Shown here: positions 33,001 to 42,266 of the stretch, in pieces
Layout: every line of letters begins with the position of its first letter
Numbering within the stretch: the first letter of the stretch is position 1
Assembly (NCBI GenBank): GCA_016222815.1
Contig: JACRQE010000005.1
Span: forward strand, 62,001 to 126,000
Length of the DNA stretch: 64,000 nt
DNA from: Candidatus Uhrbacteria bacterium
GTDB lineage: Bacteria; Patescibacteriota; Patescibacteriia; 2-12-FULL-60-25
Reading direction: 5' to 3'
Notes under the pieces: model-generated
What the model was told of the DNA's origin: nothing
Database searches by the model: none
Seen by the model: the letters and a program-made list of their open reading frames with translations, nothing else
Translations under genes and position numbers: made by a program

Positions 33001-36000
33001 ATGCGTGGGATATGCCGAATACCGGAAACTGGCTTCAGCCTTTGACCTGGTGAACACGGGAGCGGCTAACCCGGTAAACGACCCGTTGGATGACCCGAAC
33101 GATGATTCCAAGGCGACGTTCGTGCCAAAATATGCCCAATCCTGCACGGCGGCACAGAACGGGTGCGAGGAGTTCACGAACATCGAATCGTCCGCGGCCG
33201 GCGGGGAAGAGAAAATCTACCTGAACTACGCCCGGGCCTGCCAAAAGCCGAGCGATAAATCACAGACCTATTTCACCTGGGAAGGTTCGGAGACCACGGG
33301 ATACCAACTGCGTACCTGGAGTTTGATCAAGGGCTCGAGCGGAGCGCCGGAGCTCCTGCAGAAAGCCGGGCCGGACGGCGTGCTCAAAGATCCGACCGAT
33401 TGCAATGACGTGACATGGAAGGAAGGGGCGGATGCGGATTGCCGTCAGTTCTACGACGAAGTGGGTAAGACCTACTATGCCTACTTCTCGCAGACCATCT
33501 TCTCGTCCGTGGATTGCCGCGATTACCGCAAGAACAATTCCAACACCGATGACTGCAGTAAGACGGGCGGTGATTACCAATCGGGCACCCAGGATTGCAT
33601 CTACCACATCCTAGAGAGCGAGAGCGGCAGGTGCGAAGCGGTGAATGCGGGGTGCCGAGGATATATCGGAACAACGGGACGGAATACTGCGACGGTCGTT
33701 GCCGAACAGTTCGCGAGTGCGACCAAGAGCCAGTTCTACACCGATAGCAATAATACGCAGATCAAGATTTCGACCGAGGCTCTGCAGGTCGGGGACCATT
33801 CGCTACAAATCGGGGGTGTGGGAGTGCTCACGGCTGGTATCGACTTCCCAGCTACGACCAATACCTTATATACGGTCAATTTCTGGTATAAGGGTTTGCC
33901 CCAAATTCCGGCCGACATGGGCAAGACAGTTACTTTGAAAGTGGACGGCGACGTGGTCGGCAGTTTCAAAGCCTCAAATGACTGGCGGCGATTCGAAGTA
34001 GGTCCTTTCCGCGCCAAGGCTACGGCGACCTCGACCCTGGTTTGGGAAGGATTGCCCAACGTGTCTTACTTGGACAACGTGACCGTGGTCCGTCTGCAGG
34101 ACGTGGTGTACGTGAAGAAGAATTCGTGGACCATACCGGCCGAGTGCGACCAGACACCCGAAGGCATACCGCAACCGCAAGCCATGTTGGGATGCCGCGA
34201 GTTCCGCGACCGCATGGGTCGGGTGGCTGATGTGCGCCAGTTCTCGCGGTTGTGCAGATATGCCGACGTGGGTTGCACGGGCTTCATCGATACGCGCAAT
34301 TCGGACGACGCTTACGGACAAGATTTCATACTTAAGGGTTTGGACAAACCGGCGGCTACGGGGAAGTTGTGGGACAATCTATATGCCGGGACGGTCACGA
34401 CGACCCGCGGGGCTGACCGTTACATCTACGTCATCGACGAACCGGCGGCACATTGCAACGCAGACCAGGCTTCGTGCCGGGCTTTCGGCAAGCCGGTGTT
34501 TGATGAGTTCGGCGCGCCGAGTTCGACATACGAAACCGTGTACATGAAGGACGACGTCACGAAGTACGTGGACGGAGGGGGAGAGCCGGACATGCTGTGC
34601 CGACCGAGCGAACTGTTCTGCGACAAGTTCACGAGCGGACCAGTGGTGTCGTATTTCCGCGATCCGTTCAAGCATGTGATGGAATGGAAAGACAGAGTCA
34701 CTACATCTTCGACCAACCCGGTCCTGCCGGAAGGCGAATATTCGGGCTGGTTCGTGAAGGGTATCGAGCCGCCGACCGCAGGATATCCGGACAAGAACGC
34801 CAACGGCAATACTTTCCTGCTGGAATTCGCAGCTTCGCCGGGTTATCGCGGCTGGACGGCCGAATGTCCGGCAGAACAGTCGGAATGCACCGAATACCGC
34901 GATCCGGCCGACGATTCGGACCAGGCCCATCCGTTGGGCAAACCGTATTTCTTCATCGCGAACGACGCTTTGGACACCAAGTCGTGCAACGGGAAGGTGG
35001 ATACCCTATCCGGCTGCGTGCTGTTCCGGGACATGAACAGCAACCAACTGCCGTTCAGCACGGGCGCCAGTTACGCCAAAGCGCATGCCCAGGGCGATTC
35101 GGCCGTGAGTCCGGTGAACTGCACGACCGATCCGGACAGCGACTATTGCAAGAACAGCAAGGGGCGATGCACGAACCTGCGTTATGTCAATTGTGCAGGC
35201 TTGGTCTGCAGCTTGAAAACGTGGGAGAGTTTCATATCAAGCCATTTGGGTGCGAGTTGTGACAGCAATGCTGATTGTTCGAACATGTTGCCGCCCGGCG
35301 CTACGAACGGTTTCGCGGTTTCCGGTACTTGCCAGAAGAACGACGCCAATCTGGTCATCAAAGTAAAAATGGACCGTGATTGTAAGACTTGGCTCGGTTG
35401 TTCTTCGGCCGAAACGGTATATGACCCATCACAACAGAAGTATGTGGATTTGTGCACCAACCTGGCGGTCTGCGACCAGGTCGGAGGATCGGCTAACAAG
35501 AATTTCTGCGGGCATTACGTGGACCGGGTGAACGGGCCGGATAAGGTCTTGGCCCAAGGGCGGTTCCTGGACATCAACAACTACATGTCGCGAGTTACGG
35601 GTTACGGCAAGCCGGATTATTCCGGCTATTCGATACCGAACCACTTCCAGGTCGCGGACTTAGGCATGCGGCGCATGGGGTATGAACTCATGGCGTCACG
35701 TCCGAGCAATATCAAGGACAGGCTGTACAACGATTTCCGGCTGACGGCCAATGTGCCCATGAGTTCGGGAGCCGGAAGTCCGGCTTGGTATGCGGTCGAT
35801 TATCCGGACAATAAATTCCCGTATTTAAGCCTGTGCCGCCAACCGCAGACGGGTCTCATCGGATATAAGGTAGCGGGCGAGCAGCCGGTCATGTGCCATC
35901 TCTCAATCGAGAAACCGTATACGACTTTGCTTAGCGAGATCTTCGGCCAGAGCCAGTCCAACCCGAATAATGTGCAACAGGCTGCGACTGTGTTCGAACA

Positions 36001-39000
36001 GGGCGCGAATCTATCTACCGACAACCAGCTTAATCGCGCTTTCCCGGCAGTGGAATGCCGGGCCCATCCGGACGCCGGTTCGCCGTTCAGCAACAAGTTC
36101 ATCAAAGAATGGGACATGAGCGTGGATCCGCCGGTACCGAAGTCCTATATCGAGGGCTATAACAACATCGATTACTGCCAATACGGCGAGGATTGCGATT
36201 GCAGCTACCGCAAGATTTCGTACAGCGGCAAGCCAAAGTACTTCTCGGCCTTCGGCGGGGGAGCGCCGGCCGGCATCTGCGTGGGCGGCCAGGATGACGG
36301 GAAAGCGTGCGATCCGGGGATCGTGGTTTCGGGACAGCCGGCTGACAGCGGTCTGACGAGAGAAGATACGGAAAAGGGGGAGATCAAAGGTTCGTTGAAC
36401 AATTCAAGCGACCCGAATCCGAGCCTGAATTCATGCCGCCAGGGCAGCTGTATAGCCTACACTTCGGATAGCTTGGTGCGCGGCATACCGGGGCAGTGCT
36501 TGCTCCGCGATTTCAGCCGCAAGTTGGGAGGATCGCCGGACCTGAATCCTTGCCTGATATGGAATCCGACGCCGGTGCTGGTCGGACAAAATGACCGTTA
36601 CCATTACCAGCCCACCGCCGGCTATCTGCCAAATGCGAATTCGGGGGAATATTACTGTTTGGCTAACGCCAAAGAACCGAGGAAATTGGAATCTTCGGCC
36701 CAGAATTGTTTACCGAGCATAAATTTCGATCCAATCAACGGAGGACTGAACGGGTGGTACAACTGCGGCGCGTACGTTGATTCGGACGCAAAACTCGTGG
36801 CAAACGATGCTCCTATGGGCAGCCTCGTGGCCACGCCGCCTGGAAAAATTTCAATCTTCAATTACGACGAATGTCTGGTCATGGATTCGAACGCGGTAAC
36901 CGACGGAAGCGTACCATGGCCTTGGGAGTTCGGGTGGACCCAGCCGGATTGGTATGAGAGATTCTGCGGCGGTGGTGCCTCGACGCTGGATGGCGTGGCC
37001 GCAAACGGAAGCGACAGCGCAATGGCTTGCGCCGGTGTTCGCAACGCTTATGGCGGCGGCGCTTGGGGATTAGCGTCGGATTCGAAGGCCGGACGCTGGA
37101 TAACGACCGGTCGCGGGGCTTCCAGGAATTATGCCGAGTATTTCATCAAGTTCAACCCTGCGGCGTGGGCCAAGTGGCTGTTGAACAATGGGGCGCCGTC
37201 AGCCGAGCAAGTTTCGCAGGCCTCCTATGAGAATAATTTCACCTACTTTGATTTTAAGCCCATGTTCAAGGCGGCGAACGGCGGCGGGACTTGGGCCTGC
37301 GGCATGAGCGGGTGGTGGGTGGATGAGTTTCAGGTGACGGCAAGCGGAGAGGGGTGGAATACGGCCGCCAAGACCATGATCAAAGGTATAATGAACGACT
37401 TCAAGACCCTAACCCCGCAAAACTTCGGTTATCTGAAGGACGAAAAGGGGACCAAGCTTCAGCGACTGCCGTGCATGTTCGAAGAAGATAAGGCCAAGGG
37501 CGCCGACAGCGAGGGACTGTGCTACTACAAATACTGGGAAACCGGATACAGGGCAGAGGGCCAGAGACAGTTCCGGATGTTTTGGGATTCGTTCGGCGGA
37601 CCACAACTTTTGGATCCCAAGAATGTCTTGTTTGCCGAGTCGGATTCGAGCAAGCCGTTCTTCTCTATCCGTGCCATGTTCGAAGATACCTATCAGGAAG
37701 AAAACGCCATACCGGAATCACAGATGGATCCAAGCGGCGTGCAGTTGAGCGGACCTTTCCGTTTCGTGGGTTGGTGGATTACGGCTTCGTTCCCTGGAGC
37801 AGCGAGCGAAAGATATATCTACATGACCATGGATGTGGGCAATGCCGACGTCTGCCGCGAGGTGGCGCGCGTCAAATCGCCGACCTCCAACGAAGACGCG
37901 GCGTTCACTGACCGCATTTGGGAAGGCGGAAATTTCAGCGTGCCGATCCTGGGATTCATCTTCAGCCAGGGTAATTCGCCGTTCGGCGCCGCACTCAACA
38001 CCCGGGACATCGGACAAGAGCCGTTGTACCAACTTGGCGCACAGACCAAGCAACAGACGTATAAAGCGGCGGCCAATCGACCGACTTGGTTGGCGTCGGG
38101 TGCCAGCTATGCGCGAACTTTGCCCATGCCCATCGCTAACTGGGGTTATCTGACCAACATCTTCGCCAAGGTTTATCAGGTCTACAAATATCACGACCAG
38201 CCAGTCGGTCAGTCTTCTTGGGCATGTACGGATGGCCCGCGGTTTGGGGCGCGTTGTCCGGATATGTCTACGGAAAAAGTGTTGGAAGCTGATGGGACCA
38301 CGCATTATAAGGACAAGGCTGAATGCCAATCAACCGGTTGTTCGTTCCCGTTGAAGGCCGATGGATCCACGTCTGCACCGGATATCTCGACCAAATTCTG
38401 CGGTTGGGCCGGCACGTGCAATACTCAGAAGGTAGATCCGGCCCAAGGCCAAGCTTTGTGCAACTCCATGTCTGGCGTAAATGCCGGCCTGGCTTGTTCG
38501 GGAAGTTTGGGCGGTACGCAGAGCTACCATATATGCCATCTCGCGCCTGTTAAGAATGTCGGCGGCGAGTTGGTGCCGCAATATACTTCTTGCGAATTCA
38601 ATTCCAGCGGCTGGGAAAAAGTCGAAGGCCAGGATTTGTATAAGAACAAAGCGGATAATAAACAATGGGGAAGGAAATCGGCCGCGATGCGGGGGGCTTT
38701 CCGCTGCGCCGCAGGAGCTGTCACTATGCCGGATGGGGATTTAGCTTGGTGCCGCGCCGATAGCAGCGGCAAGCCATCGCCGGATTGTCCGGTCCGGGTG
38801 GTTGGAGGGGTAGATTCCAAATGTGATTGTCCGCTTGGTCAAACTGCCGGCGGCCACTGCAAAGATTCTAATGGTAATTCTGGAGGCCCGGCTGGAAAAT
38901 GCACAAACGGGTACGAAATGGCTGCTTGTAAGAAAGATTCGGATTGTCAGTTCACCTGGAAAGAATGGTGGGGCGTGGATTTCAAGAAGAATTCAGGGCC

Positions 39001-41209
39001 TCCAGATAGACCGCAGTACTACTATAAGTCTGGGTATGCAGATGCCGCTAGCAATATCTACGCATGGCAGACGCTTCCGGACAGTAATAACAACCAAAAT
39101 GCTTGGGGTTATACGACAGACTTGAATAACGTGGGTCAGGCGAGGGGTACATTGTGGTGGACCGGAAATTGGTGGTATAAGCAAAATAATTGGTTGGGAA
39201 CGGATTTACAGGATTCAACCGTGGATATTGCTCGCAAGGATTTGACCGGATCGAGACTCGTGTGGCGCGGGTATGATTACGACGGTCCGATAAACACTGA
39301 CGTCCGTTTTCCAGGGGTATATGTAGTCGGTAGACTTTCAGAGATTAAGGGACCGGGAAATAATGACCTCGAAATATTGATTCCCGGCCATTGTGAACGA
39401 CCGCCAGTACAGAGCCCGATCACAGACGCTGAATTGTGCAAGAAGATGGGAAGTAATTTGGATTGCGTCAATTATACGCCTGATTTGCCCTATATATCGG
39501 TCGTATCAGGAACGATATATGATTCAGGAGGCACGTACGATAGGAATAATTCAAGCGGTGCGACTAATGTGGCTCGCTACTATGGCGATCCGGATCAGCC
39601 GTGGAAGTCGGGAACCTGTGATTACGGCGTATACGAAAATCGGAGTTGCAGCCGTGATGCGGATTGTGCGCCGTTCAACACCAGGAAAATCGACCAGAAT
39701 GCCGCCAGCTTCTATTGCAATCCGGTGAGCGTGAAAGATGGACAAGGTAATCTGGTTCCGATTACGGGCGGAGCGACATATTATGAAGGTGATTTGGCGG
39801 GAAAGACCATTGATGTCTACTGCAAAGCAAACCCTGATAAATGCGCCAGTTTGAGCACGAATTGTCTGGCGACGACGGGTGATCCGAAGTCGACGGATCT
39901 GGATAAGGACAACAACATGTGCACCCATTATTCCGGCTACTATCCGCGGCCTGACATCTGCGGAGGCGACCTGAATAAAGCGCAGTGCCTGACGGCTATC
40001 CAACAACAAGATGCTGCCGCAACGACTATCCTGAAGTCATTTGACCTCCGCCAAGTCATGCCGCCGACAGACGTGAGTTCCGGTCTGCATCTGCCGCCGT
40101 ACATAGCTTCAAAGAATCCGGGAGTGGATGCCTCCAAATACGCCGCCAACTACTCATATATCGCTTATTACGCTCCGCGACCGCCGACCATCGCGGCGCC
40201 GGATACGAGCAAACAGTGCCCGGGGGCGGGCCAGTGTCCGATATCCCAGGTCGGAGCCTTCAGCTTGGAGGGTGCGTCGGAAGGCAAAGTGGCGTACGTC
40301 GGCGGCCAGGTGTTGAGCAATATCCGCTTCTACGGCTGGGCCACGGATAACCAGATGGGCATCAAAGATATGTGGGTGGATTGGGGGGATAAGACGATCC
40401 AGGAATTCCATGACGCCCGCATGAAGAACAAGAAACCGATATGCGGCGCAACTAACGAATGCGAATTCATCCCGGGATTGGGCTGCAACACGAGTAATGA
40501 CTGTCCGCCGGCTGGAGGCAAGTGCGTGCCGGTAGGATTCTGCGCGGCCAAACCACAGGTCCAGTGCATGAGCGATACAGATTGTTATGAAGCCGGCGTG
40601 GATACTGGAGATAAGTGCCAAAGCAGACTGACCTTCGGCAACAGCAGCGCGGCATGCGAACAGAATTATTTCGAGTTCGCGCACGTCTACACCTGCCCCA
40701 GGGAGTCAGCGAGCATGTCAGCATGCCAAACCGGCGCAGGGGCAGAAATCAAGAGGTGTTCGCGGGATAACACCAGGACATGCACTTCCGATGCCGGTTG
40801 TGCGATCGGTGACCAGTGTTTGGCAGGGTTGGCTCCTCCGGAAGGTTGCTTCGATAAAGTCAACAACGCCTGCCGCTTTACGCCGCGCGTGCTGATCAAA
40901 GATAACTGGGGTTGGTGTTCCGGCGAGTGCCGCCAGGAGAACCTGGGCGGAGGGAAATTGGGTCCGGGTTTCAACTTCCCGTTGAATCTCTACATCCAGA
41001 CGAATTATAACAACATCCTGCTGCAGAATGGTGGCTGTTATGACGCGACCGGGGAAACGATCAACAGGGCGCCGTCCCAATCGCTGTCGTTGGGCCATAA
41101 CGGGGTGACTACCGGATCGAATATGTGCGATCCGTACAAGACCGCCGGCACAAGTTGGCGACCGTGGATCGTGTTCAAAGGGGCAATGCAACTCGGGGTG
41201 GGGCAATAA
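30047..41209 (+). CDS. Giant secreted Cys-rich modular protein (3720 aa)
   Basis: Uninterrupted frame; signal peptide ending APEAKAQ; repeated C-x6-C-x2-[FY]; NGSFE jelly-roll-like and PKD-like segments; starts right after the 29284-30045 stop. Confidence 0.9.
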   Translation: MFDHRKLFRAVAKTAMATSLVMLLVMSFGLTAPEAKAQDAEGDYGEAAQAASAMDCMFAEKANVAAPYGNGTWIAHTRECYYLDIVKARIAQARGMWQFLVVKALLSVMHNATIAFSQQMANWALEGFHGKPAFWEKGFKQMMQDAALETINRFIDEADKSWGLGLCQKPDFAFKMSLGLGLPGTIPPPDCTLQTIAKNYTEVYQSLSAREVATTLLKGVDTGGNDLDVSLRAHSMLAERINDELTGDTYDRNETRGLKYVKKGPFSNIIKTPAVTVDETLRASNVARTTKEVNMAEMNTLALSAMWTGIKQLPLVAGMTVLTTVANALLQKALAALMEPEGSSDDVTALDLTSPFAEVQNQPRKTSALQKAFTDIITPNLISQENLDLISEMSLCTDPRGYWNCTMDEGMGSALRGVTENGAYTVLRASGFGGGTEYLHPDWELIPVTDTKNDQDVGCYQRSYCASNLAKLRFARILPIGWELAANSPFNVKANGKYVTLGEVMAGYNDCNANNAVDAQHKWCHLIDPAWVLTSPPFQCQLKGYGDTLQVPDMNVRLQECSDPVSCLQRDDKGVCTGGYGYCLSDKTVWRFAADSCEEKFVSCRTYQSRAEGFQQGQTVSYLRNTLDYGACNQDNVGCMYYATIHDVSTTTTGKWLNNTEWVKNSKGLNAGIILDKAGTFGTPRVYFDSKVQACNASADGCTKVMQFTPGQPALNLVRNGSFESVQQNKPEFLDGWVKGINEAPYSSDLFQSDNGFVAQDGAQSLEMKTPVNFLAIPWQWVWMAPTRNYVLSFYARANDAAGAHKASVSVLLYKWPVIATSQVVSSNTKYYRSANCNSVEAVPVKLNNVQATTIFNSAGVGSENLTGDWQKFTCEFVSNKDAYFGQVIVGGVNAAIDSIQLEEGDAPTDFTDGLASGLKSTHLKLAPEEYLCTGDDKVDRKECASFARVCRQTDAGCQGYTEVGGGDQTEIPAILSSNDACPNSCVGYAEYRKLASAFDLVNTGAANPVNDPLDDPNDDSKATFVPKYAQSCTAAQNGCEEFTNIESSAAGGEEKIYLNYARACQKPSDKSQTYFTWEGSETTGYQLRTWSLIKGSSGAPELLQKAGPDGVLKDPTDCNDVTWKEGADADCRQFYDEVGKTYYAYFSQTIFSSVDCRDYRKNNSNTDDCSKTGGDYQSGTQDCIYHILESESGRCEAVNAGCRGYIGTTGRNTATVVAEQFASATKSQFYTDSNNTQIKISTEALQVGDHSLQIGGVGVLTAGIDFPATTNTLYTVNFWYKGLPQIPADMGKTVTLKVDGDVVGSFKASNDWRRFEVGPFRAKATATSTLVWEGLPNVSYLDNVTVVRLQDVVYVKKNSWTIPAECDQTPEGIPQPQAMLGCREFRDRMGRVADVRQFSRLCRYADVGCTGFIDTRNSDDAYGQDFILKGLDKPAATGKLWDNLYAGTVTTTRGADRYIYVIDEPAAHCNADQASCRAFGKPVFDEFGAPSSTYETVYMKDDVTKYVDGGGEPDMLCRPSELFCDKFTSGPVVSYFRDPFKHVMEWKDRVTTSSTNPVLPEGEYSGWFVKGIEPPTAGYPDKNANGNTFLLEFAASPGYRGWTAECPAEQSECTEYRDPADDSDQAHPLGKPYFFIANDALDTKSCNGKVDTLSGCVLFRDMNSNQLPFSTGASYAKAHAQGDSAVSPVNCTTDPDSDYCKNSKGRCTNLRYVNCAGLVCSLKTWESFISSHLGASCDSNADCSNMLPPGATNGFAVSGTCQKNDANLVIKVKMDRDCKTWLGCSSAETVYDPSQQKYVDLCTNLAVCDQVGGSANKNFCGHYVDRVNGPDKVLAQGRFLDINNYMSRVTGYGKPDYSGYSIPNHFQVADLGMRRMGYELMASRPSNIKDRLYNDFRLTANVPMSSGAGSPAWYAVDYPDNKFPYLSLCRQPQTGLIGYKVAGEQPVMCHLSIEKPYTTLLSEIFGQSQSNPNNVQQAATVFEQGANLSTDNQLNRAFPAVECRAHPDAGSPFSNKFIKEWDMSVDPPVPKSYIEGYNNIDYCQYGEDCDCSYRKISYSGKPKYFSAFGGGAPAGICVGGQDDGKACDPGIVVSGQPADSGLTREDTEKGEIKGSLNNSSDPNPSLNSCRQGSCIAYTSDSLVRGIPGQCLLRDFSRKLGGSPDLNPCLIWNPTPVLVGQNDRYHYQPTAGYLPNANSGEYYCLANAKEPRKLESSAQNCLPSINFDPINGGLNGWYNCGAYVDSDAKLVANDAPMGSLVATPPGKISIFNYDECLVMDSNAVTDGSVPWPWEFGWTQPDWYERFCGGGASTLDGVAANGSDSAMACAGVRNAYGGGAWGLASDSKAGRWITTGRGASRNYAEYFIKFNPAAWAKWLLNNGAPSAEQVSQASYENNFTYFDFKPMFKAANGGGTWACGMSGWWVDEFQVTASGEGWNTAAKTMIKGIMNDFKTLTPQNFGYLKDEKGTKLQRLPCMFEEDKAKGADSEGLCYYKYWETGYRAEGQRQFRMFWDSFGGPQLLDPKNVLFAESDSSKPFFSIRAMFEDTYQEENAIPESQMDPSGVQLSGPFRFVGWWITASFPGAASERYIYMTMDVGNADVCREVARVKSPTSNEDAAFTDRIWEGGNFSVPILGFIFSQGNSPFGAALNTRDIGQEPLYQLGAQTKQQTYKAAANRPTWLASGASYARTLPMPIANWGYLTNIFAKVYQVYKYHDQPVGQSSWACTDGPRFGARCPDMSTEKVLEADGTTHYKDKAECQSTGCSFPLKADGSTSAPDISTKFCGWAGTCNTQKVDPAQGQALCNSMSGVNAGLACSGSLGGTQSYHICHLAPVKNVGGELVPQYTSCEFNSSGWEKVEGQDLYKNKADNKQWGRKSAAMRGAFRCAAGAVTMPDGDLAWCRADSSGKPSPDCPVRVVGGVDSKCDCPLGQTAGGHCKDSNGNSGGPAGKCTNGYEMAACKKDSDCQFTWKEWWGVDFKKNSGPPDRPQYYYKSGYADAASNIYAWQTLPDSNNNQNAWGYTTDLNNVGQARGTLWWTGNWWYKQNNWLGTDLQDSTVDIARKDLTGSRLVWRGYDYDGPINTDVRFPGVYVVGRLSEIKGPGNNDLEILIPGHCERPPVQSPITDAELCKKMGSNLDCVNYTPDLPYISVVSGTIYDSGGTYDRNNSSGATNVARYYGDPDQPWKSGTCDYGVYENRSCSRDADCAPFNTRKIDQNAASFYCNPVSVKDGQGNLVPITGGATYYEGDLAGKTIDVYCKANPDKCASLSTNCLATTGDPKSTDLDKDNNMCTHYSGYYPRPDICGGDLNKAQCLTAIQQQDAAATTILKSFDLRQVMPPTDVSSGLHLPPYIASKNPGVDASKYAANYSYIAYYAPRPPTIAAPDTSKQCPGAGQCPISQVGAFSLEGASEGKVAYVGGQVLSNIRFYGWATDNQMGIKDMWVDWGDKTIQEFHDARMKNKKPICGATNECEFIPGLGCNTSNDCPPAGGKCVPVGFCAAKPQVQCMSDTDCYEAGVDTGDKCQSRLTFGNSSAACEQNYFEFAHVYTCPRESASMSACQTGAGAEIKRCSRDNTRTCTSDAGCAIGDQCLAGLAPPEGCFDKVNNACRFTPRVLIKDNWGWCSGECRQENLGGGKLGPGFNFPLNLYIQTNYNNILLQNGGCYDATGETINRAPSQSLSLGHNGVTTGSNMCDPYKTAGTSWRPWIVFKGAMQLGVGQ

Positions 41210-41215
41210 ATATCT

Positions 41216-41244
41216 GTAGGGGCGCGGTTTCCGCGCCCCTTTCG
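41216..41244. repeat. Family A repeat acting as a terminator hairpin
   Basis: gtaggggcgcggtttccgcgccccttt. Confidence 0.65.
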
Positions 41245-41291
41245 TAAAACGCAAATCCCCTCCGAGAAGTGGAGGGGATGGTGGGACTGAT

Positions 41292-42032
41292 TTATCTCAC
41301 GAGCGAGATCGGCGGAACGTTCTTGCGGTTGAGCAAGATGTGGGCGTGCCGGAAGGCGGTGAAGTGCTGGATCGTGAGCGGGCCGGTCGATCGTTGCTGG
41401 ATGTAGCGCTTGAGCGCAGACTTGATGTCGCGCTCCACGGTGATTGTGCCCTCGAATGGCGAGGCAAGCAGGTACTCCATGACCTTGTCGTCGAAATCCG
41501 GGACGCTGCTGCCGTCAGGCATAGAAAGCCGACTGCGGATGAGGGAGATGATCGTGGCGTGATCGGCTTCGCGTTCGGCCCAAGTCGGCCAGGAGAGCGG
41601 CAGAGGGGCGCAGGCGTCGTGGAACTCCTTGATCCAACCGGTGCCGTGGGTGACCTGACTGCTGCCGGGTTGGACCGCCGCTATGACTACGGGAAAGTTG
41701 GCGAGGCGGTAGTCCACGATCAGTTGCTGATGGCTCAAGGGCAATTCTTCGCCTTTGACGATGAGCAGTGAGGTGGATTCGTCGCGTTCCAGCTCGTGGG
41801 TCTTGGGGAGCTTGCCGTTCAGCACGCGGTAGTAGTCGGAGCGGCGGTGGCTGGCCGCGATCTTGGTGAAGAAGCTGATGAGCTCGAGGCGGTTTTCCAG
41901 CGATGCGACCACGGGGATGATCCACGAATGGATGGCATTGGCTTGGGCGTTGCCGACGATCTGCTGCATGGCCTGGCTTTTATCCACCAGCGGAAAGGAT
42001 TTGCTAGGTTTTTCGGGTCCGATCTGATGCAT
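41292..42032 (-). CDS. Hypothetical protein (246 aa)
   Basis: Long ORF with plausible composition, no family recognised. Confidence 0.55.
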   Translation of the reverse strand: MHQIGPEKPSKSFPLVDKSQAMQQIVGNAQANAIHSWIIPVVASLENRLELISFFTKIAASHRRSDYYRVLNGKLPKTHELERDESTSLLIVKGEELPLSHQQLIVDYRLANFPVVIAAVQPGSSQVTHGTGWIKEFHDACAPLPLSWPTWAEREADHATIISLIRSRLSMPDGSSVPDFDDKVMEYLLASPFEGTITVERDIKSALKRYIQQRSTGPLTIQHFTAFRHAHILLNRKNVPPISLVR

Positions 42033-42266
42033 GAGATGTCATTCCGTTGGAAAGGGCCTCCCGGAGCGCCGGGACGTTGATCCGTCGAACGGGTCGATGC
42101 CAAACGATTGGCCGTGGCAGAATATGGCTGATTTCACGAATTGTCAAGCTCCTTGACTAGGTCGATGGAAGGGTGTATCTTGCTTGCATACTCGTTCTGG
42201 ATGAACGAGTTTCTTTTTTACCTAACCCTAAATGCTATCTACTAGCTACTAAATTCTTACAGTCAT

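Noticed and set aside
30047-41209. Giant ORF as an artefact of joined genes
   Set aside because: One continuous frame with consistent Cys-rich character, a single signal peptide at the start and no internal start/RBS clusters; read-level confirmation would still help.
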